64,000 nucleotides of DNA, from assembly GCF_024218795.1 (NCBI RefSeq), contig NZ_CP100400.1, positions 310,001 through 374,000 on the forward strand, given 5' to 3'. How positions within the stretch are numbered: position 1 is the first letter of the stretch; every line of letters begins with the position of its first letter. Source of the DNA: Halorussus aquaticus. GTDB taxonomy: Archaea > Halobacteriota > Halobacteria > Halobacteriales > Haladaptataceae. The notes under the pieces are model-generated. The model did no database searches, was not told the DNA's origin, and was given only the letters and a program-made list of their open reading frames with translations. Below are positions 51,511 through 61,446 of the stretch, one piece after another. Made by a program: the position numbers and the translations under genes.

Positions 51511-52602
51511 ATGCGGGAAAAACCCTCTATCGACCGTCGAACTGTTCTGCTTGGAGGGGGTGGCGCTATCGCCTCACTGGCTGGATGTATCAGCACGAGT
51601 TCGACACCGCCCGGTAGCCGAGGGCGAGCGACGACGACGTCCGGAGAGTCCGACGGGTCGTCCTCGGAGCAACTGAAATCGGGTGGCTCCTCGACGGTGT
51701 ACCCGATAACGAGCAAAGCCGCGTCGGTGTGGAACTCCAACCCACCCGCCGACGACGAGGAGTACTGGGGACCGGGCAAGTACGGTATCGAGACCGACGA
51801 ACGACTGGCGACCTACTGGGCCGGGAAGTACGGGTTCGAGGCGTCGGGGTCCACCCCACCGTTCAAAGTGAACGTCGGTCTGAGCCACTCCGGGACCGGT
51901 CTGGAAAAGCTCAAGAACGGTCTCGTGGACATCGGCAACGCGAGCGCACCCGTGAAGGCCGAACTCCCGGACCTGAGCCAGTCGGAACTGGAGAAGTACA
52001 CCGACCACGTCGTCGGCGTGGACGCCCAACCGATCGTGGTCAGCAAGGAGATTCGGGAGGCGGGCGTGGACAAACTGACCGCCGAGCAGGTCCGGAAAAT
52101 CTACACGGGCGAGATAGAGAACTGGTCGGAGATAGACGCGTACAACGGAGAGGACAAGGAGATTCAGGCGATCGGTCGGGCCGAGGGGTCGGGGACCGAC
52201 ACCGCGTTCCGGGTGAACATGCTCGGCGGCCCCAACGCGAAGATGCAGGGTGTGGACGTGCGGAAGGGCCAGAACCAGCAGGTCAAGACCATCGTCGCGC
52301 GCTCGAACAACGCCATCGCGTACATGGCGCTGGCGTTCGTCACCAGCGAGGTCGCCGCCATCAAACTGGAGTTCGACGGCAAGGTGTACGAACCCGGGAA
52401 GAACCTCGCCGACGAGAACTATCCGCTCTCGCGCGACCTCCACTGCTACACCTACGACGGAACCTCGGAGAAGGAGGCCGCGTTCCTCCGGATGCTGGTG
52501 AGCGACTTCGGCCAACAGAACTTCGTCGAACCGTCCGGGTACGCGATGCTGACGGACGAACGACGGACGAACCAACTCGATAAGCTTCCGGACACTAAAT
52601 GA
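51511..52602 (+). CDS. pstS: phosphate ABC transporter substrate-binding lipoprotein
   Basis: 363 residues from the ATG at 51511 (MREKPSIDRRTVLLGGGGAI). A Tat-type leader DRRTVLLGGG and lipobox LAGC anchor it. The PBP-like fold follows: SGGSSTVYPITSKAASVWNS, VGLSHSGTGLEKLKNGLVDI, QPIVVSKEIREAGVDKLTAE, IGRAEGSGTDTAFRVNMLGG. It binds phosphate outside the membrane and hands it to PstCA. An upstream in-frame TTG (51487) is unlikely as a start. The stop overlaps the pstC start (ATGA). Confidence 0.93.
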   Translation: MREKPSIDRRTVLLGGGGAIASLAGCISTSSTPPGSRGRATTTSGESDGSSSEQLKSGGSSTVYPITSKAASVWNSNPPADDEEYWGPGKYGIETDERLATYWAGKYGFEASGSTPPFKVNVGLSHSGTGLEKLKNGLVDIGNASAPVKAELPDLSQSELEKYTDHVVGVDAQPIVVSKEIREAGVDKLTAEQVRKIYTGEIENWSEIDAYNGEDKEIQAIGRAEGSGTDTAFRVNMLGGPNAKMQGVDVRKGQNQQVKTIVARSNNAIAYMALAFVTSEVAAIKLEFDGKVYEPGKNLADENYPLSRDLHCYTYDGTSEKEAAFLRMLVSDFGQQNFVEPSGYAMLTDERRTNQLDKLPDTK

Positions 52603-53672
52603 TAGGAAGCATCGACACCCGCGTCCGGTCCGCGCGCGCGACAGTCTCCGACATGGACCGCGGGGCGCAGTTCGTCGACGGCGCGGCTATCGTCTCGGTA
52701 CTCCTCACGATGGCGGCGTTCCTCGTCGCGCCCGCGTACACGGTCTTCCCGCTGTTGGCGTTCTTCGCCGTCGCGGCCTACGGATGGAAATCCCATCAGG
52801 CGAACACCGCGAAGCTACTGATGTTCCTGATGACGGCTTCGACTATCGTCATCCTCGGTCTCATCACTGTCTACCTCGTCTTGCGGGCGATTCCGGTGTT
52901 TCAGGCGATGGGACTCGACCTGCTGTTCCGGACCCAGAAACCGCTGTGGAGTACCAGCGAGGGCGTCTACTCGCTGGTGCCGATGATGTGGGGGACGCTC
53001 GTGACGACCGTCCTCGCGATGGCCATCGCCGGACCCCTCGGCGTGGCCGGGGCGCTGTTCATCAGCGAAATCGCGCCCCGGTGGGCGCGGGAGGTCATCA
53101 AGCCCGGCATCGAGATTCTGGCCGGGGTCCCCTCCATCGTCTACGGGTTCATCGGCTACGTCATCATCAACACGTACATGATGGAGGAGTTGGAGTTGGC
53201 GAACTTCGGCAGTCTGTTCGGGGCCGCGCTGGTCATCGGCGTGATGGCCCTGCCGACGGTGGTCTCGGTCGCCGAGGACGCCATCGGGAGCGTGCCCGAG
53301 TCGATGAAGAGCGGGTCGCTCGCGCTCGGCGCGACCGACTGGCAGACCATCAAGAGCGTCACCATCCCGGCGTCGTTCTCGGGCGTCTCGGCCGCGGTCC
53401 TGCTCGGCGTCGGCCGGGCGGTGGGCGAGACGATGGCCGTCACCGTGATGCTCCCCCACCAGCAGGTCCTGCCCGACCCCATCTACGACGTGTTCCGGGG
53501 GACCGAGACGCTCACCAGCCTCATCGCCGGGCAGTACGGCGTCGCCTCCGGGAACCAGATGTCGGCGCTGTTCGCGGCCGGTGTCGTGTTGTTCGTGACG
53601 GTCCTCGGACTCAGTATCGCCTCGCAATTCGTGGAAGCGCACATGGAGCGTAAACTCGGGGGAAGCCAATGA
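52599..53672 (+). CDS. pstC: phosphate ABC transporter permease
   Basis: 357 residues. Helices at [60 protein letters not shown] and [20 protein letters not shown], with the EAA-type loop [20 protein letters not shown] then [14 protein letters not shown]. One half of the Pst channel. It overlaps pstS and pstA by 4 nt (ATGA), typical of coupled translation. Confidence 0.93.
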   Translation: MIGSIDTRVRSARATVSDMDRGAQFVDGAAIVSVLLTMAAFLVAPAYTVFPLLAFFAVAAYGWKSHQANTAKLLMFLMTASTIVILGLITVYLVLRAIPVFQAMGLDLLFRTQKPLWSTSEGVYSLVPMMWGTLVTTVLAMAIAGPLGVAGALFISEIAPRWAREVIKPGIEILAGVPSIVYGFIGYVIINTYMMEELELANFGSLFGAALVIGVMALPTVVSVAEDAIGSVPESMKSGSLALGATDWQTIKSVTIPASFSGVSAAVLLGVGRAVGETMAVTVMLPHQQVLPDPIYDVFRGTETLTSLIAGQYGVASGNQMSALFAAGVVLFVTVLGLSIASQFVEAHMERKLGGSQ

Positions 53673-55291
53673 GCTACGAGACGAACGATCTGGTCGCCGA
53701 CGAGTCCTCACTCGCCGAGCGAGTCGCGTCCGGCGTCGTCGGTCTCGACGTGCTGTCGGTCGTCCTCGGCTTCGCGGCCATCTTCCAGTGGACCGAAGTC
53801 GAGAGTCAGTTCTTCGGCGTGACGCTGTTCAACCTCTACGGGGCGAGTCTCGTCCTCGCTGGCGTCGGCGTCGTGGCGCTCGGACTCGCGTCCCGGTTCG
53901 GGTACGTGGAGACGACGCCCAACCGGAGCGCCGGACTGCTCACCGGGGGTCTGTTCGGTCTCGTCGGCGTGGTCGCCGGCGGACTCGTCGCCTCCCAGAC
54001 GCTCGGTCTGGGTCTCGTGGGTTGGCTCCCCGCGGCGATACTGGTCGGCGTCGGCGTGGCCGCGGTGACGGTCCTCCCGCGCGAGGACGTCGGGTCCACG
54101 CTCCCGGCGGGTGCGCTCTCGGTCCTCGTGGGCGCGCTGTTCCTGACCGACGTGTTGACGACCGGGTGGGAGTGGGCACCCGAGGGCTTCTCGGCCACCT
54201 TCACCGGTCCCGTGGTCGGCCCGGTGTTGACCATCTTCGCGGGACTCGTCTGCGCGTGGGCGGCCGCGAAGGCCCACGAGGGCTTCGGCACTCGGGGACG
54301 ACAGGCCGGGGCGTACCTGCTCGTGGGTCTGAACGCCTTCGGCATGCTCGGCGTTCTGCTGCTGCTCGTCCTGTTCGTCGCCGGGAAGGGCTGGTCGCGG
54401 ATGGTCGAGGGCATCAAAATCGGCCTGTTCAGCGAACCGGCCTTCTGGTTCCACGTGCCCGGGTTCGACCAGTACCTCATCTTCGAGGTACCCGGCGTCT
54501 GGTTCTACTGGCCGTTCACGATGAACGGCTACTCGCTGTCTCAGGACGTGATGAACGGCGTCCTGCCCTCCATCGTCGGGACGGTCTGGCTGGTCGTCGG
54601 CGCAGTGCTGTTCGCGGTCCCGCTGGGCGTCGGCGCGGCGGTGTTCCTCACCGAGTACGCCGAGCAGGGCGGGTTCACGCGTGCGGTCGAGATAGCGACC
54701 AACGGGCTGTGGAGCACGCCGAGCATCGTCTACGGCCTGTTCGGCTTCGCGTTCCTCGTCCCGCGACTGGGCAACAGCTTCTCGCTGCTGGCGGGCCAGT
54801 TGGTGCTGGGGTTCATGCTCCTCCCGCTGGTACTCATCACCAGTCGCGAGGCCATCATGACGGTCCCCGACGAGTACCGCGACGCCAGCGCGGCGCTGGG
54901 CGTCAGCCAGTGGGAGACCATCAAGAGCGTCGTCATCCCGGCCGCGATGCCCGGCGTCATCACGGGCGTCATCCTCGGCGTCGGCCGTATCGCGGGCGAG
55001 ACCGCACCCATCCTGCTGGTGGCGACCGGGTCGCCCCAAGTCACCAGCGGCCCCCGCGTGCTGAGGGGCTTCCAGTTCACGTCGAGTCCGCCGTTCGTGG
55101 CGAACCCGGCGCTGTTGGACAGCATCACCGCCCTCCCCTACAAACTCTACGCGACCATCACGGCGGGCGTCGTGAGTTCCGACCCCGCGTTCGGGTGGGC
55201 GACGGCGCTGGTGCTACTCATCGTCGTGCTGTCGTTCTACGCGGTCGGCATCGTCTCCCGAATCTACTTCCGGAGGAAACTCGAACAATGA
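53669..55291 (+). CDS. pstA: phosphate ABC transporter permease, with extra N-terminal membrane region
   Basis: 540 residues, roughly 240 more than the usual PstA. The first half has about six or seven additional hydrophobic segments ([38 protein letters not shown] and others). The last 300 residues are the standard permease: [40 protein letters not shown], and the EAA loop [20 protein letters not shown]. It pairs with PstC. It overlaps pstC and pstB. Confidence 0.93.
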   Translation: MSYETNDLVADESSLAERVASGVVGLDVLSVVLGFAAIFQWTEVESQFFGVTLFNLYGASLVLAGVGVVALGLASRFGYVETTPNRSAGLLTGGLFGLVGVVAGGLVASQTLGLGLVGWLPAAILVGVGVAAVTVLPREDVGSTLPAGALSVLVGALFLTDVLTTGWEWAPEGFSATFTGPVVGPVLTIFAGLVCAWAAAKAHEGFGTRGRQAGAYLLVGLNAFGMLGVLLLLVLFVAGKGWSRMVEGIKIGLFSEPAFWFHVPGFDQYLIFEVPGVWFYWPFTMNGYSLSQDVMNGVLPSIVGTVWLVVGAVLFAVPLGVGAAVFLTEYAEQGGFTRAVEIATNGLWSTPSIVYGLFGFAFLVPRLGNSFSLLAGQLVLGFMLLPLVLITSREAIMTVPDEYRDASAALGVSQWETIKSVVIPAAMPGVITGVILGVGRIAGETAPILLVATGSPQVTSGPRVLRGFQFTSSPPFVANPALLDSITALPYKLYATITAGVVSSDPAFGWATALVLLIVVLSFYAVGIVSRIYFRRKLEQ

Positions 55292-56214
55292 GCAACGCAG
55301 AATTCCAGCAGAGCGAACCGAGCGCGGACGAACAGACAGAGAGCCAGAGCCAAACGACGACCGTCAGCGGGGAGAGCCAAGAGCAACTCGAAGACGAGTG
55401 GATCGAGTACGAGTTCGACGGCGCGCCCAAGATTTCGGTCGAAGACCTCGACGTGTTCTACGGCGACGACCACGCCATCCAGTCGGTGTCGATGGACATC
55501 CCCGAGAACAGCGTCACGGCGCTCATCGGCCCGTCAGGCTGTGGGAAATCGACGTTCCTGCGGTGTCTGAATCGGATGAACGACCGCATCAACTCGGCGC
55601 GGGTCGAGGGGTCGGTCGAAATCGACGGCGAAGAGATTTACCAAGACGGCGTGAACCTCGTGGAACTCCGCAAGCGCGTCGGCATGGTGTTTCAGGCACC
55701 CAATCCCTTCCCGAAGTCGATTCGGGACAACATCGCCTACGGCCCGCGCAAGCACGGCGACATCAACGACGGACTGCTCGACAGACTCCTCGGCCGGGCC
55801 GACCCCGACAAGGAGGACGAACTGGTCGAGCGGTCGCTCCGACAGGCCGCGCTCTGGGACGAGGTCAGCGACCGACTCGACGACAACGCGCTCGGCCTCT
55901 CCGGTGGCCAACAGCAGCGTCTCTGCATCGGTCGGTGTCTGGCGGTGGACCCCGAGGTCATCCTGATGGACGAACCGGCGTCCGCGCTGGATCCCATCGC
56001 CACCGCCAAAATCGAGGACCTCATCGAGGAACTCTCGGAGGATTACACCGTGGTCGTCGTCACGCACAACATGCAACAGGCCGCCCGCATCTCCGACCAG
56101 ACCGCCGTCTTCCTCACCGGCGGCGAACTGGTCGAGTACGGCGAGACCGACCAGATATTCGAGAACCCCAACAGCCAGCGCGTCGAGGACTACATCACCG
56201 GGAAGTTCGGATAG
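55288..56214 (+). CDS. pstB: phosphate ABC transporter ATP-binding protein
   Basis: 308 residues. A hydrophilic N-terminal extension of about 45 residues (Gln/Glu/Ser-rich) precedes the ATPase. Walker [11 protein letters not shown]-loop [13 protein letters not shown], signature [16 protein letters not shown], Walker [16 protein letters not shown], switch [15 protein letters not shown]. These are PstB hallmarks. It energises phosphate import. The start overlaps the pstA stop by 4 nt. Confidence 0.95.
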   Translation: MSNAEFQQSEPSADEQTESQSQTTTVSGESQEQLEDEWIEYEFDGAPKISVEDLDVFYGDDHAIQSVSMDIPENSVTALIGPSGCGKSTFLRCLNRMNDRINSARVEGSVEIDGEEIYQDGVNLVELRKRVGMVFQAPNPFPKSIRDNIAYGPRKHGDINDGLLDRLLGRADPDKEDELVERSLRQAALWDEVSDRLDDNALGLSGGQQQRLCIGRCLAVDPEVILMDEPASALDPIATAKIEDLIEELSEDYTVVVVTHNMQQAARISDQTAVFLTGGELVEYGETDQIFENPNSQRVEDYITGKFG

Positions 56215-56227
56215 CGATTTTTGCTGT

Positions 56228-56250
56228 CTTTGCGAGCGTAGCGAGCAAAG
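56228..56250 (+). terminator. hairpin between pstB and phoU
   Basis: CTTTGC (56228-56233) and GCAAAG (56245-56250), 11-nt loop, 13 nt after the pstB stop, following a T5 tract (GATTTTTGCTG). It may attenuate or process the transcript between the transporter and regulator genes. The same T-rich lead-in (TTTTGCTGCGG) appears after the second phoU. Confidence 0.4.
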
Positions 56251-56417
56251 GCCCGGAAGACGGACCGCGTCTTCGGAGCAGTCGCTCGCTCGCGGTGGGT
56301 ACGGCGGACCGTGGAGTCCCGCAGATGCCGAAGGAGGTCGGGGGCAGACTCGCCGACCGTCGTACCGCCACGCGCAACAGACTCATCAGGACAGCAAGCG
56401 AAAAGACTTCGACTGCC

Positions 56418-57098
56418 ATGTCTCGAACCGCCTATCGGAACCAACTCGAAGCCCTCCGGGAGAACGTGGTCCAAATGGGGGACCTCGTCGTCACGCGACT
56501 CCGCGCAGGTCTCGTCGCCCTCGACCGACAGGACCACGAACTCGCGTGGGACGTCATCGACGGCGACGAGGAAATCAACCGACTCTACCTCGACATCGAA
56601 CAGGACTGCATCGACCTGCTCGCGCTCCAACAGCCCGTCGCCTCCGACCTCCGCCTCGTCGCCGCGTCGTTCAAGATTATCACCGACCTCGAACGCGTCG
56701 CCGACCTCGCCGCCAACCTCGGCGAGTACGCGCTGTACGCCGACCGCGACGTGGTCTCGGACGTCGACCTCCGGAGTCTCGGCGAACGGGCCGCGGAACT
56801 CGTCTCTGACGCAGTGACGGCCTACGAGACGGCCGACGCCGCGGCCTGCGAGGCGCTAGCCGACCGGGACGACGACCTCGACGCCCGGTGTGAGCGCGCC
56901 AGCGAACGCGTCGTCCGCGACCTCATCGAGACCGAACTGCCCTCCGAGGCCGACAGCGAAGCGGTCGAACTGTTCTTGCAGGACGTGTCGCGCGTGTTGC
57001 TGACGATTCGAGACCTGGAGCGCGTGGGCGACCACGGGGTCAACATCGCCGCACGGACCTTCTACATGGTCGAGAGCGACGACAGGCTCATCGAGTAA
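56418..57098 (+). CDS. phoU: phosphate signalling complex protein PhoU, first paralogue
   Basis: 226 residues from the ATG at 56418 (MSRTAYRNQLEALRENVVQM). Two three-helix bundles with the conserved LDRQDHELAWDVIDGDEEIN, LALQQPVASDLRLVAASFKI and later IRDLERVGDHGVNIAARTFY. The metal-binding D/E-x-x-x-D patterns of PhoU are kept. It represses Pst uptake when phosphate is high. The upstream in-frame region back to 56211 is Arg-rich and was excluded. Confidence 0.92.
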   Translation: MSRTAYRNQLEALRENVVQMGDLVVTRLRAGLVALDRQDHELAWDVIDGDEEINRLYLDIEQDCIDLLALQQPVASDLRLVAASFKIITDLERVADLAANLGEYALYADRDVVSDVDLRSLGERAAELVSDAVTAYETADAAACEALADRDDDLDARCERASERVVRDLIETELPSEADSEAVELFLQDVSRVLLTIRDLERVGDHGVNIAARTFYMVESDDRLIE

Positions 57099-57162
57099 CG
57101 TCAGCGGGCGGTCAGCTACCGCGGGCGAAAGGTACAACAGGGGGACACGCCCATTCGTAACT

Positions 57163-57840
57163 ATGCCCCGAGAGGACTACCAACAGAAACTCACCGACCT
57201 CCGCGAGAACGTCCTCTACATGAGCGAGGTCGTGATGGAGCGACTTCGCATGGGACTCGACGCCCTCGAACAGAAGGACACCGACCTCGCGTGGGAGGTC
57301 ATCGACGGCGACGAGGAGGTCAACCAACTCTACCTCGACCTCGAACAGGAGTGCATCGACCTGCTCGCGCTCCAGCAACCCGTCGCGGGCGACCTGCGGT
57401 TCGTCGCCGCGTCGTTCAAGATAATCACCGACCTCGAACGCATCGGCGACCTCGCGACCAACCTCGGCGAGTACACCCTCGAAGCGAACCACGACGTGTT
57501 CCCCGAGGTCGATATTCAGGAACTCGGCACGTTCACTCTCGACATGATAGAGGACTCGATGGTGGCCTACGCCGACGAGGACGCCGACACCTGTTACGCT
57601 ATCGCCGACCGTGACGACGAACTCGACAGTCGGTGCGAACGCGCCAGCGAAATCGTGGTTCGTGACCTCATCGAGACCGAACTGGAGGACAACACGGAGG
57701 AAGAGGTCGAGCAACTGCTGGAGGACGTCTCCCGTCTGCTGCTGACGGTCCGAGACATCGAACGCATCGGTGACCACGCCGTCAACATCGCCGCTCGGAC
57801 CCTCTACATGGTCGAGAACGACGACGAACTCATCTACTGA
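57163..57840 (+). CDS. phoU: phosphate signalling complex protein PhoU, second paralogue
   Basis: 225 residues (MPREDYQQKLTDLRENVLYM). It is highly similar to the preceding PhoU over its whole length: LEQKDTDLAWEVIDGDEEVN, LALQQPVAGDLRFVAASFKI, VRDIERIGDHAVNIAARTLY. It sits 64 nt downstream, perhaps with its own promoter (AAAGGTACAAC). Tandem duplicates flanked by a transporter operon imply specialised roles, for example sensing PstB versus another partner. Confidence 0.92.
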   Translation: MPREDYQQKLTDLRENVLYMSEVVMERLRMGLDALEQKDTDLAWEVIDGDEEVNQLYLDLEQECIDLLALQQPVAGDLRFVAASFKIITDLERIGDLATNLGEYTLEANHDVFPEVDIQELGTFTLDMIEDSMVAYADEDADTCYAIADRDDELDSRCERASEIVVRDLIETELEDNTEEEVEQLLEDVSRLLLTVRDIERIGDHAVNIAARTLYMVENDDELIY

Positions 57841-57843
57841 AAC

Positions 57844-57889
57844 TTTTGCTGCGGTCGAGCGCGCCGACGGCGCGCTCTCCTTGGCAAAA
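57844..57889 (+). terminator. nested hairpin downstream of the second phoU
   Basis: GAGCGCGCC-GAC-GGCGCGCTC (57857-57877) is a perfect 9-bp stem with a 3-nt loop, framed by TTTTGC (57844-57849) and GCAAAA (57884-57889). The composite stem lies directly after the stop codon. This A/T-framed GC hairpin resembles the repetitive palindromes seen after many haloarchaeal genes and probably marks 3' ends. No gene is seen from 57890 to 58054. Confidence 0.5.
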
Positions 57890-58054
57890 CTTTCACGAAA
57901 ATACCGAGGGCGACGCTCTCCCGAGCCGTCGTTCACTCGCGGTGAACTGCGGGAGTTCGTCCCTCGGGCGGAATCGAAAGACCGACTACGGTACCGTACC
58001 GACCGTTGACAACCAGTTACCGATGCAATCGACCTCTCCGATAGCTTTCGCTCC

Positions 58055-59437
58055 ATGACCGTGACACAGATCAAGGACCCGGTTCACGGGTACGTCGAAC
58101 TCGAACAGGCGCTGCTCGATTACGTCGTGGATACCCGCCCGTTCCAGCGTCTGCGGTACGTGCGCCAACTCTCGGCGACGAACCTCGTCTATCCCGGTGC
58201 CAACCACACCCGGTTCGAACACAGCCTCGGGGTCTACCACCTCGGGCGCACCGTCTTCGAGAATCTGCGCACGCAGTCGTACTTCACGCGCGACACCCCC
58301 GAGTCGGTGCTCGACGAGATTCAGCGAACGCTCGAGTGCGCCTGTCTGCTCCACGACGTGGGTCACCCGCCGTTCTCGCACCTCGGCGAGCGGTACATCG
58401 ACACCGAGGACCTCCGAACGCGTCTCGCCGACCGCGGTCTCGTCGCCGTCTTCGAGGACGCCGGTATCGAGGACCCGCTCGGGTCGGTCAGCGCGCACGA
58501 ACTGCTCGGCTGTCTCGTCGTCCTCCGGGAGTACGCCGACGCGCTCCGGGACCTCGGCGTCGACCCCTACGAGGTGTGTGCCTACATTCTCGGGTACAGC
58601 CTCCGCTTCGAGCGGGGCGGTCGCTGGCAGTACGGCGTCGGCGCACAGATTCTCCACTCGCCCATCGACGTGGACCGCCTCGACTACATCACTCGGGACA
58701 ACCAGATGACCGGGGCGGACGTGCTGAGTTTCGACACCGACAGGATGGTGGGCGCGTACACCGCCCACCCCGACGAGGGACTCGCGCTCTCGGACAAGGC
58801 GCTCAGCACCGTCGGCAACTACCTCGAAGGTCGCATCGCGCTCTACATGTGGGTGACCCAGCACCACAAGTCGGTCTACGCGAACGTCCTGCTCCGCGCG
58901 CTCCTCGACGAACTCGCCGACATCGCCGCCGACCCGCCGGTCACCGCCGACGACGTGCTGGAGGAGGGCATCGACGACAACACGCTGATGGAGCGACTCC
59001 GAGTCGAGGCGCGCGACCGGCCGGACTCCACGCTGGCGACGCTCTACGACCGCTTCAGGTCGCGACAGTTCCCCGAGTCCTGCTGGAAACACCGCATCGC
59101 CTACGCCGACCGAGTGGACGCGGACCTCGACGCGTTCGGCGAGTGGTTGCTCGACCACGACGACCGACTGGAGCGCGCGCTCGCCGACGACCTCGACGTG
59201 CCACTCCACGAGGTCTGGATAGAACAGTCGTACGTCCCGGAGTACGAACCCGCCCAACTGGGGGACATCCCCATCGCGTACGGGGGGACGACCCGCTCGG
59301 TCGGCGAGTGGGGACTCTACGGCGACCGGGCGTTCGACAGTCCGATCCCGTTCGTCTTCGTCCCCCACGGCACCGAGAAGCGCGCGACGGGACTCCTCGT
59401 CGAACTGTTCCACGCCGAGCGCAGCGCCGACGTCTGA
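58055..59437 (+). CDS. HD-domain phosphohydrolase (dNTPase/SAMHD1-like)
   Basis: 460 residues. The opening KDPVHGYVELEQALLDYVVD then RPFQRLRYVRQLSATNLVYP and GANHTRFEHSLGVYHLG is the classical SAMHD1/dGTPase-like start. HD metal ligands are H56, H100-D101 (CLLHDVGHPPFSH) and the Asp of SPIDVDRLDYITRDN. Metal-dependent phosphohydrolase, possibly hydrolysing dNTPs. The role in this cell is unknown. It follows the phoU genes but probably has its own promoter. Confidence 0.88.
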   Translation: MTVTQIKDPVHGYVELEQALLDYVVDTRPFQRLRYVRQLSATNLVYPGANHTRFEHSLGVYHLGRTVFENLRTQSYFTRDTPESVLDEIQRTLECACLLHDVGHPPFSHLGERYIDTEDLRTRLADRGLVAVFEDAGIEDPLGSVSAHELLGCLVVLREYADALRDLGVDPYEVCAYILGYSLRFERGGRWQYGVGAQILHSPIDVDRLDYITRDNQMTGADVLSFDTDRMVGAYTAHPDEGLALSDKALSTVGNYLEGRIALYMWVTQHHKSVYANVLLRALLDELADIAADPPVTADDVLEEGIDDNTLMERLRVEARDRPDSTLATLYDRFRSRQFPESCWKHRIAYADRVDADLDAFGEWLLDHDDRLERALADDLDVPLHEVWIEQSYVPEYEPAQLGDIPIAYGGTTRSVGEWGLYGDRAFDSPIPFVFVPHGTEKRATGLLVELFHAERSADV

Positions 59438-59472
59438 CCCTCGACCACCGACTCCCTCGAAGCGGCGACGCT

Positions 59473-60225
59473 TCAGAGCGGTAGCGACGGTCGCTCGGCG
59501 TTCGCTCCGAGCAGCAGTTTCGTGTACCACGCCGAGAACCGCGCGAGACCGTTGAGCAGGTGGAGCGAGGCGACGCCGAGCAGGACGCCGAGACCCGCCA
59601 CCCCGAGCGCGGCGGGGAGCGTCTGCACCTGCCACGACCCGACGCTGACGACCGTCTCGACGCCCACGAGCAGGTTCCGCCAGACCACGTACAGCGAGGG
59701 GTGGAACTGAATCGGCGCGTCGGTCACGACGCCGACGTAGACGCCCGGTTGGTCGTAGACGAGGGGGACCGCGAGCATGCTCACCGAGGTCACGAGCAGA
59801 GTCGTGACCGAGACGAACGCGGCGAGACCGATGACCAGTTTCGACCCGAGGTAGACCAGCGCCTTCCACGTCCCGAAGTCGGTCACGAGGCGCTTGCAGC
59901 GCTCGGTTATCGACCCCGAGTCGGTCACGACCCACCCCGGCGACTCCACTTCGACGCCGAGTAGGAGCGTGGCTATCTTCCGTTCGACCCCGGCGAGACC
60001 GGTCGAAACGGCCAACACCGCCAGCAGAATCGGAATCCCGACGACGGTGATGGCGAGACCGACGCCCAGCGAGAGACCGACCGACAGGAACGTGAAGTAG
60101 ACCAGACCGAGCGGGAACGAAAGCACCAGATACAGCAGGTTCCGGTAGGTCTGGAGCCTGAACGGGACGCCGAAGACGGCCCGGAGCCGTCTGGCCGGGG
60201 CCGCGCTGCGATTGTCGGTCGACAT
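59473..60225 (-). CDS. sensor-domain (PF13796-like) membrane protein, paralogue 1
   Basis: 250 residues from the ATG at 60225 (MSTDNRSAAPARRLRAVFGV). The motif RLQTYRNLLYLVLSFPLGLV is the sensor-domain N-terminus, then GLSLGVGLAITVVGIPILLA, a cytoplasmic WKALVYLGSKLVIGLAAFV and a last hydrophobic LLGVASLHLLNGLARFSA. About five or six TM helices, no kinase domain. It is similar to the protein at 62395 along most of its length. In other haloarchaea this domain is often linked to HTH proteins. Confidence 0.82.
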   Translation of the reverse strand: MSTDNRSAAPARRLRAVFGVPFRLQTYRNLLYLVLSFPLGLVYFTFLSVGLSLGVGLAITVVGIPILLAVLAVSTGLAGVERKIATLLLGVEVESPGWVVTDSGSITERCKRLVTDFGTWKALVYLGSKLVIGLAAFVSVTTLLVTSVSMLAVPLVYDQPGVYVGVVTDAPIQFHPSLYVVWRNLLVGVETVVSVGSWQVQTLPAALGVAGLGVLLGVASLHLLNGLARFSAWYTKLLLGANAERPSLPL

Positions 60226-60254
60226 CGAGATACGACGGAATTCTTGGCCGTTCA

Positions 60255-60267
60255 CAATAAATTTTCG
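60255..60267 (-). promoter_or_regulatory. BRE/TATA of the sensor-domain gene
   Basis: Minus-strand CGAAAATTTATTG, BRE-like CGAAAA plus TATA-like TTTATTG, about 35 nt before the ATG at 60225, giving a leader of about 8 nt. Confidence 0.6.
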
Positions 60268-60522
60268 GACATTTGCGCGCCCGGAGACTGTCCGTAGTAT
60301 TTTACACGTCCGACTCCGAATCGACGGTCGGACGGGAATGCAACGTTGCCTCGACGCGCTCGGCGTTCGCTCGCGGACTCGAACCGCCCGCCGAGCGGGT
60401 CGTCCGCGACTCGGGTTCGGATGCTGGCCGCGCCGTCCGCGGCTCGCTACCGCGGGTCGGTCGCGGCAACTCGTCACCGCGGCTCGGCAGTCACACCGAC
60501 GACCCGCCGGGAGGTCTCTGCC

Positions 60523-60864
60523 GTGAGCGAGACGGACGCCACGGCGATGTTCGAGTTGCTCGACGACGAGTACGCCCGCGACATCCTCGTGGCCACCTAC
60601 CGGGAGCCGAAATCCGCCGACGCCTTGGCGGAGGTCTGCGACGCCTCCCCCTCGACCATCTACCGGCGAGTCGAGCGCCTCGAAGACCAGCGCCTGCTGG
60701 ACGCCGAACAGCGCCTCGACCCGGACGGCCACCACTACGAGGTGTACGCAGCGTGCCTCCAGCGGGTCACCGTCGAACTGACCGAGGACGGCATCGAAAT
60801 CGACGTGGACCGCGACGAGGACGCGGTCGACCGCTTCACCAGACTCTACGAGGGGTTCAAATGA
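60523..60864 (+). CDS. winged-helix regulator
   Basis: 113 residues at GTG 60523; ATG at 60547 is an alternative (MFELLDDEYARDILVATY). HTH: SADALAEVCDASPSTIYRRV then ERLEDQRLLDAEQRLDPDGH and YYEVYAA-type wing; TrmB/ArsR-like. The stop overlaps the following small membrane protein gene by 4 nt, so they are coupled. The upstream frame (from 60346) is Arg/Ser/Pro-rich and not part of the family. Confidence 0.82.
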   Translation: MSETDATAMFELLDDEYARDILVATYREPKSADALAEVCDASPSTIYRRVERLEDQRLLDAEQRLDPDGHHYEVYAACLQRVTVELTEDGIEIDVDRDEDAVDRFTRLYEGFK

Positions 60865-61178
60865 CGCCCGGCGTCGTCCTCCAGACGGTCACCGGCGGCT
60901 CCGAGACGGTCGTCGTCCTCGCGCTCGCCGGACTGCTGGTCGCGGCGGGCCTGTCGCTGGTGGTGGTCTACGAGCTGTTCGAGGGGTACCGCCGGAACGG
61001 AACGCGCCCGATGCTGGCGCTGGCGGTCGGTCTCGCGCTCCTCGTGACCGGTCCCATCTTCCTGCGCCTCGCGTTCGCGAACGTCGTCGCCGTATCGCCC
61101 GCGACGCGGTCGCTCGCCACGACCGCCTCCGAACTGCTCGGTCTCGCAGTCATCATGTACGCGATCTATGACCCCTGA
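60861..61178 (+). CDS. DUF7521-like small membrane protein, copy A
   Basis: 105 residues with three helices (VVVLALAGLLVAAGLSLVVV; MLALAVGLALLVTGPIFLRL; LATTASELLGLAVIMYAIY) and the loop YELFEGYRRNGTRP after helix 1. Related in layout and in the YRRNG loop to the next gene and to 35790-36077. The start overlaps the HTH gene (ATGA); the stop overlaps the next gene start. Confidence 0.75.
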   Translation: MTPGVVLQTVTGGSETVVVLALAGLLVAAGLSLVVVYELFEGYRRNGTRPMLALAVGLALLVTGPIFLRLAFANVVAVSPATRSLATTASELLGLAVIMYAIYDP

Positions 61179-61446
61179 CATCACCACGCTGGCGGCGTCG
61201 CTCTCCGCCGCGCTCGGCCTGTTCGTCTCCTATCAGGCGTACCGCGGCTACCGCCGCCACGGCAGCGCGACCATGGGGCTGCTGGCGGTCGGCATCGCCT
61301 GTTTCACTGCGATTCCGTTCGCCCTGCAGGCGCTCCTCGCGCCCGCGCTGGCGTGGTCGGACGCGATGGCGATTCTGGCAATCGTCGCGTCGTACAACGT
61401 CGGTCTGGTGGCGATTCTCTGGTCACTCCGGGGCGGCGGCCGCTAG
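61168..61446 (+). CDS. DUF7521-like small membrane protein, copy B
   Basis: 92 residues: LAASLSAALGLFVSYQAYRG, YRRHGSATMGLLAVGIACFT, ALAWSDAMAILAIVASYNVG. Same three-helix layout and YRRHG loop as copy A. It overlaps copy A by 11 nt and its stop overlaps the convergent Tat-protein gene by 4 nt, so the whole HTH-A-B unit is tightly packed. Confidence 0.75.
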   Translation: MTPDITTLAASLSAALGLFVSYQAYRGYRRHGSATMGLLAVGIACFTAIPFALQALLAPALAWSDAMAILAIVASYNVGLVAILWSLRGGGR

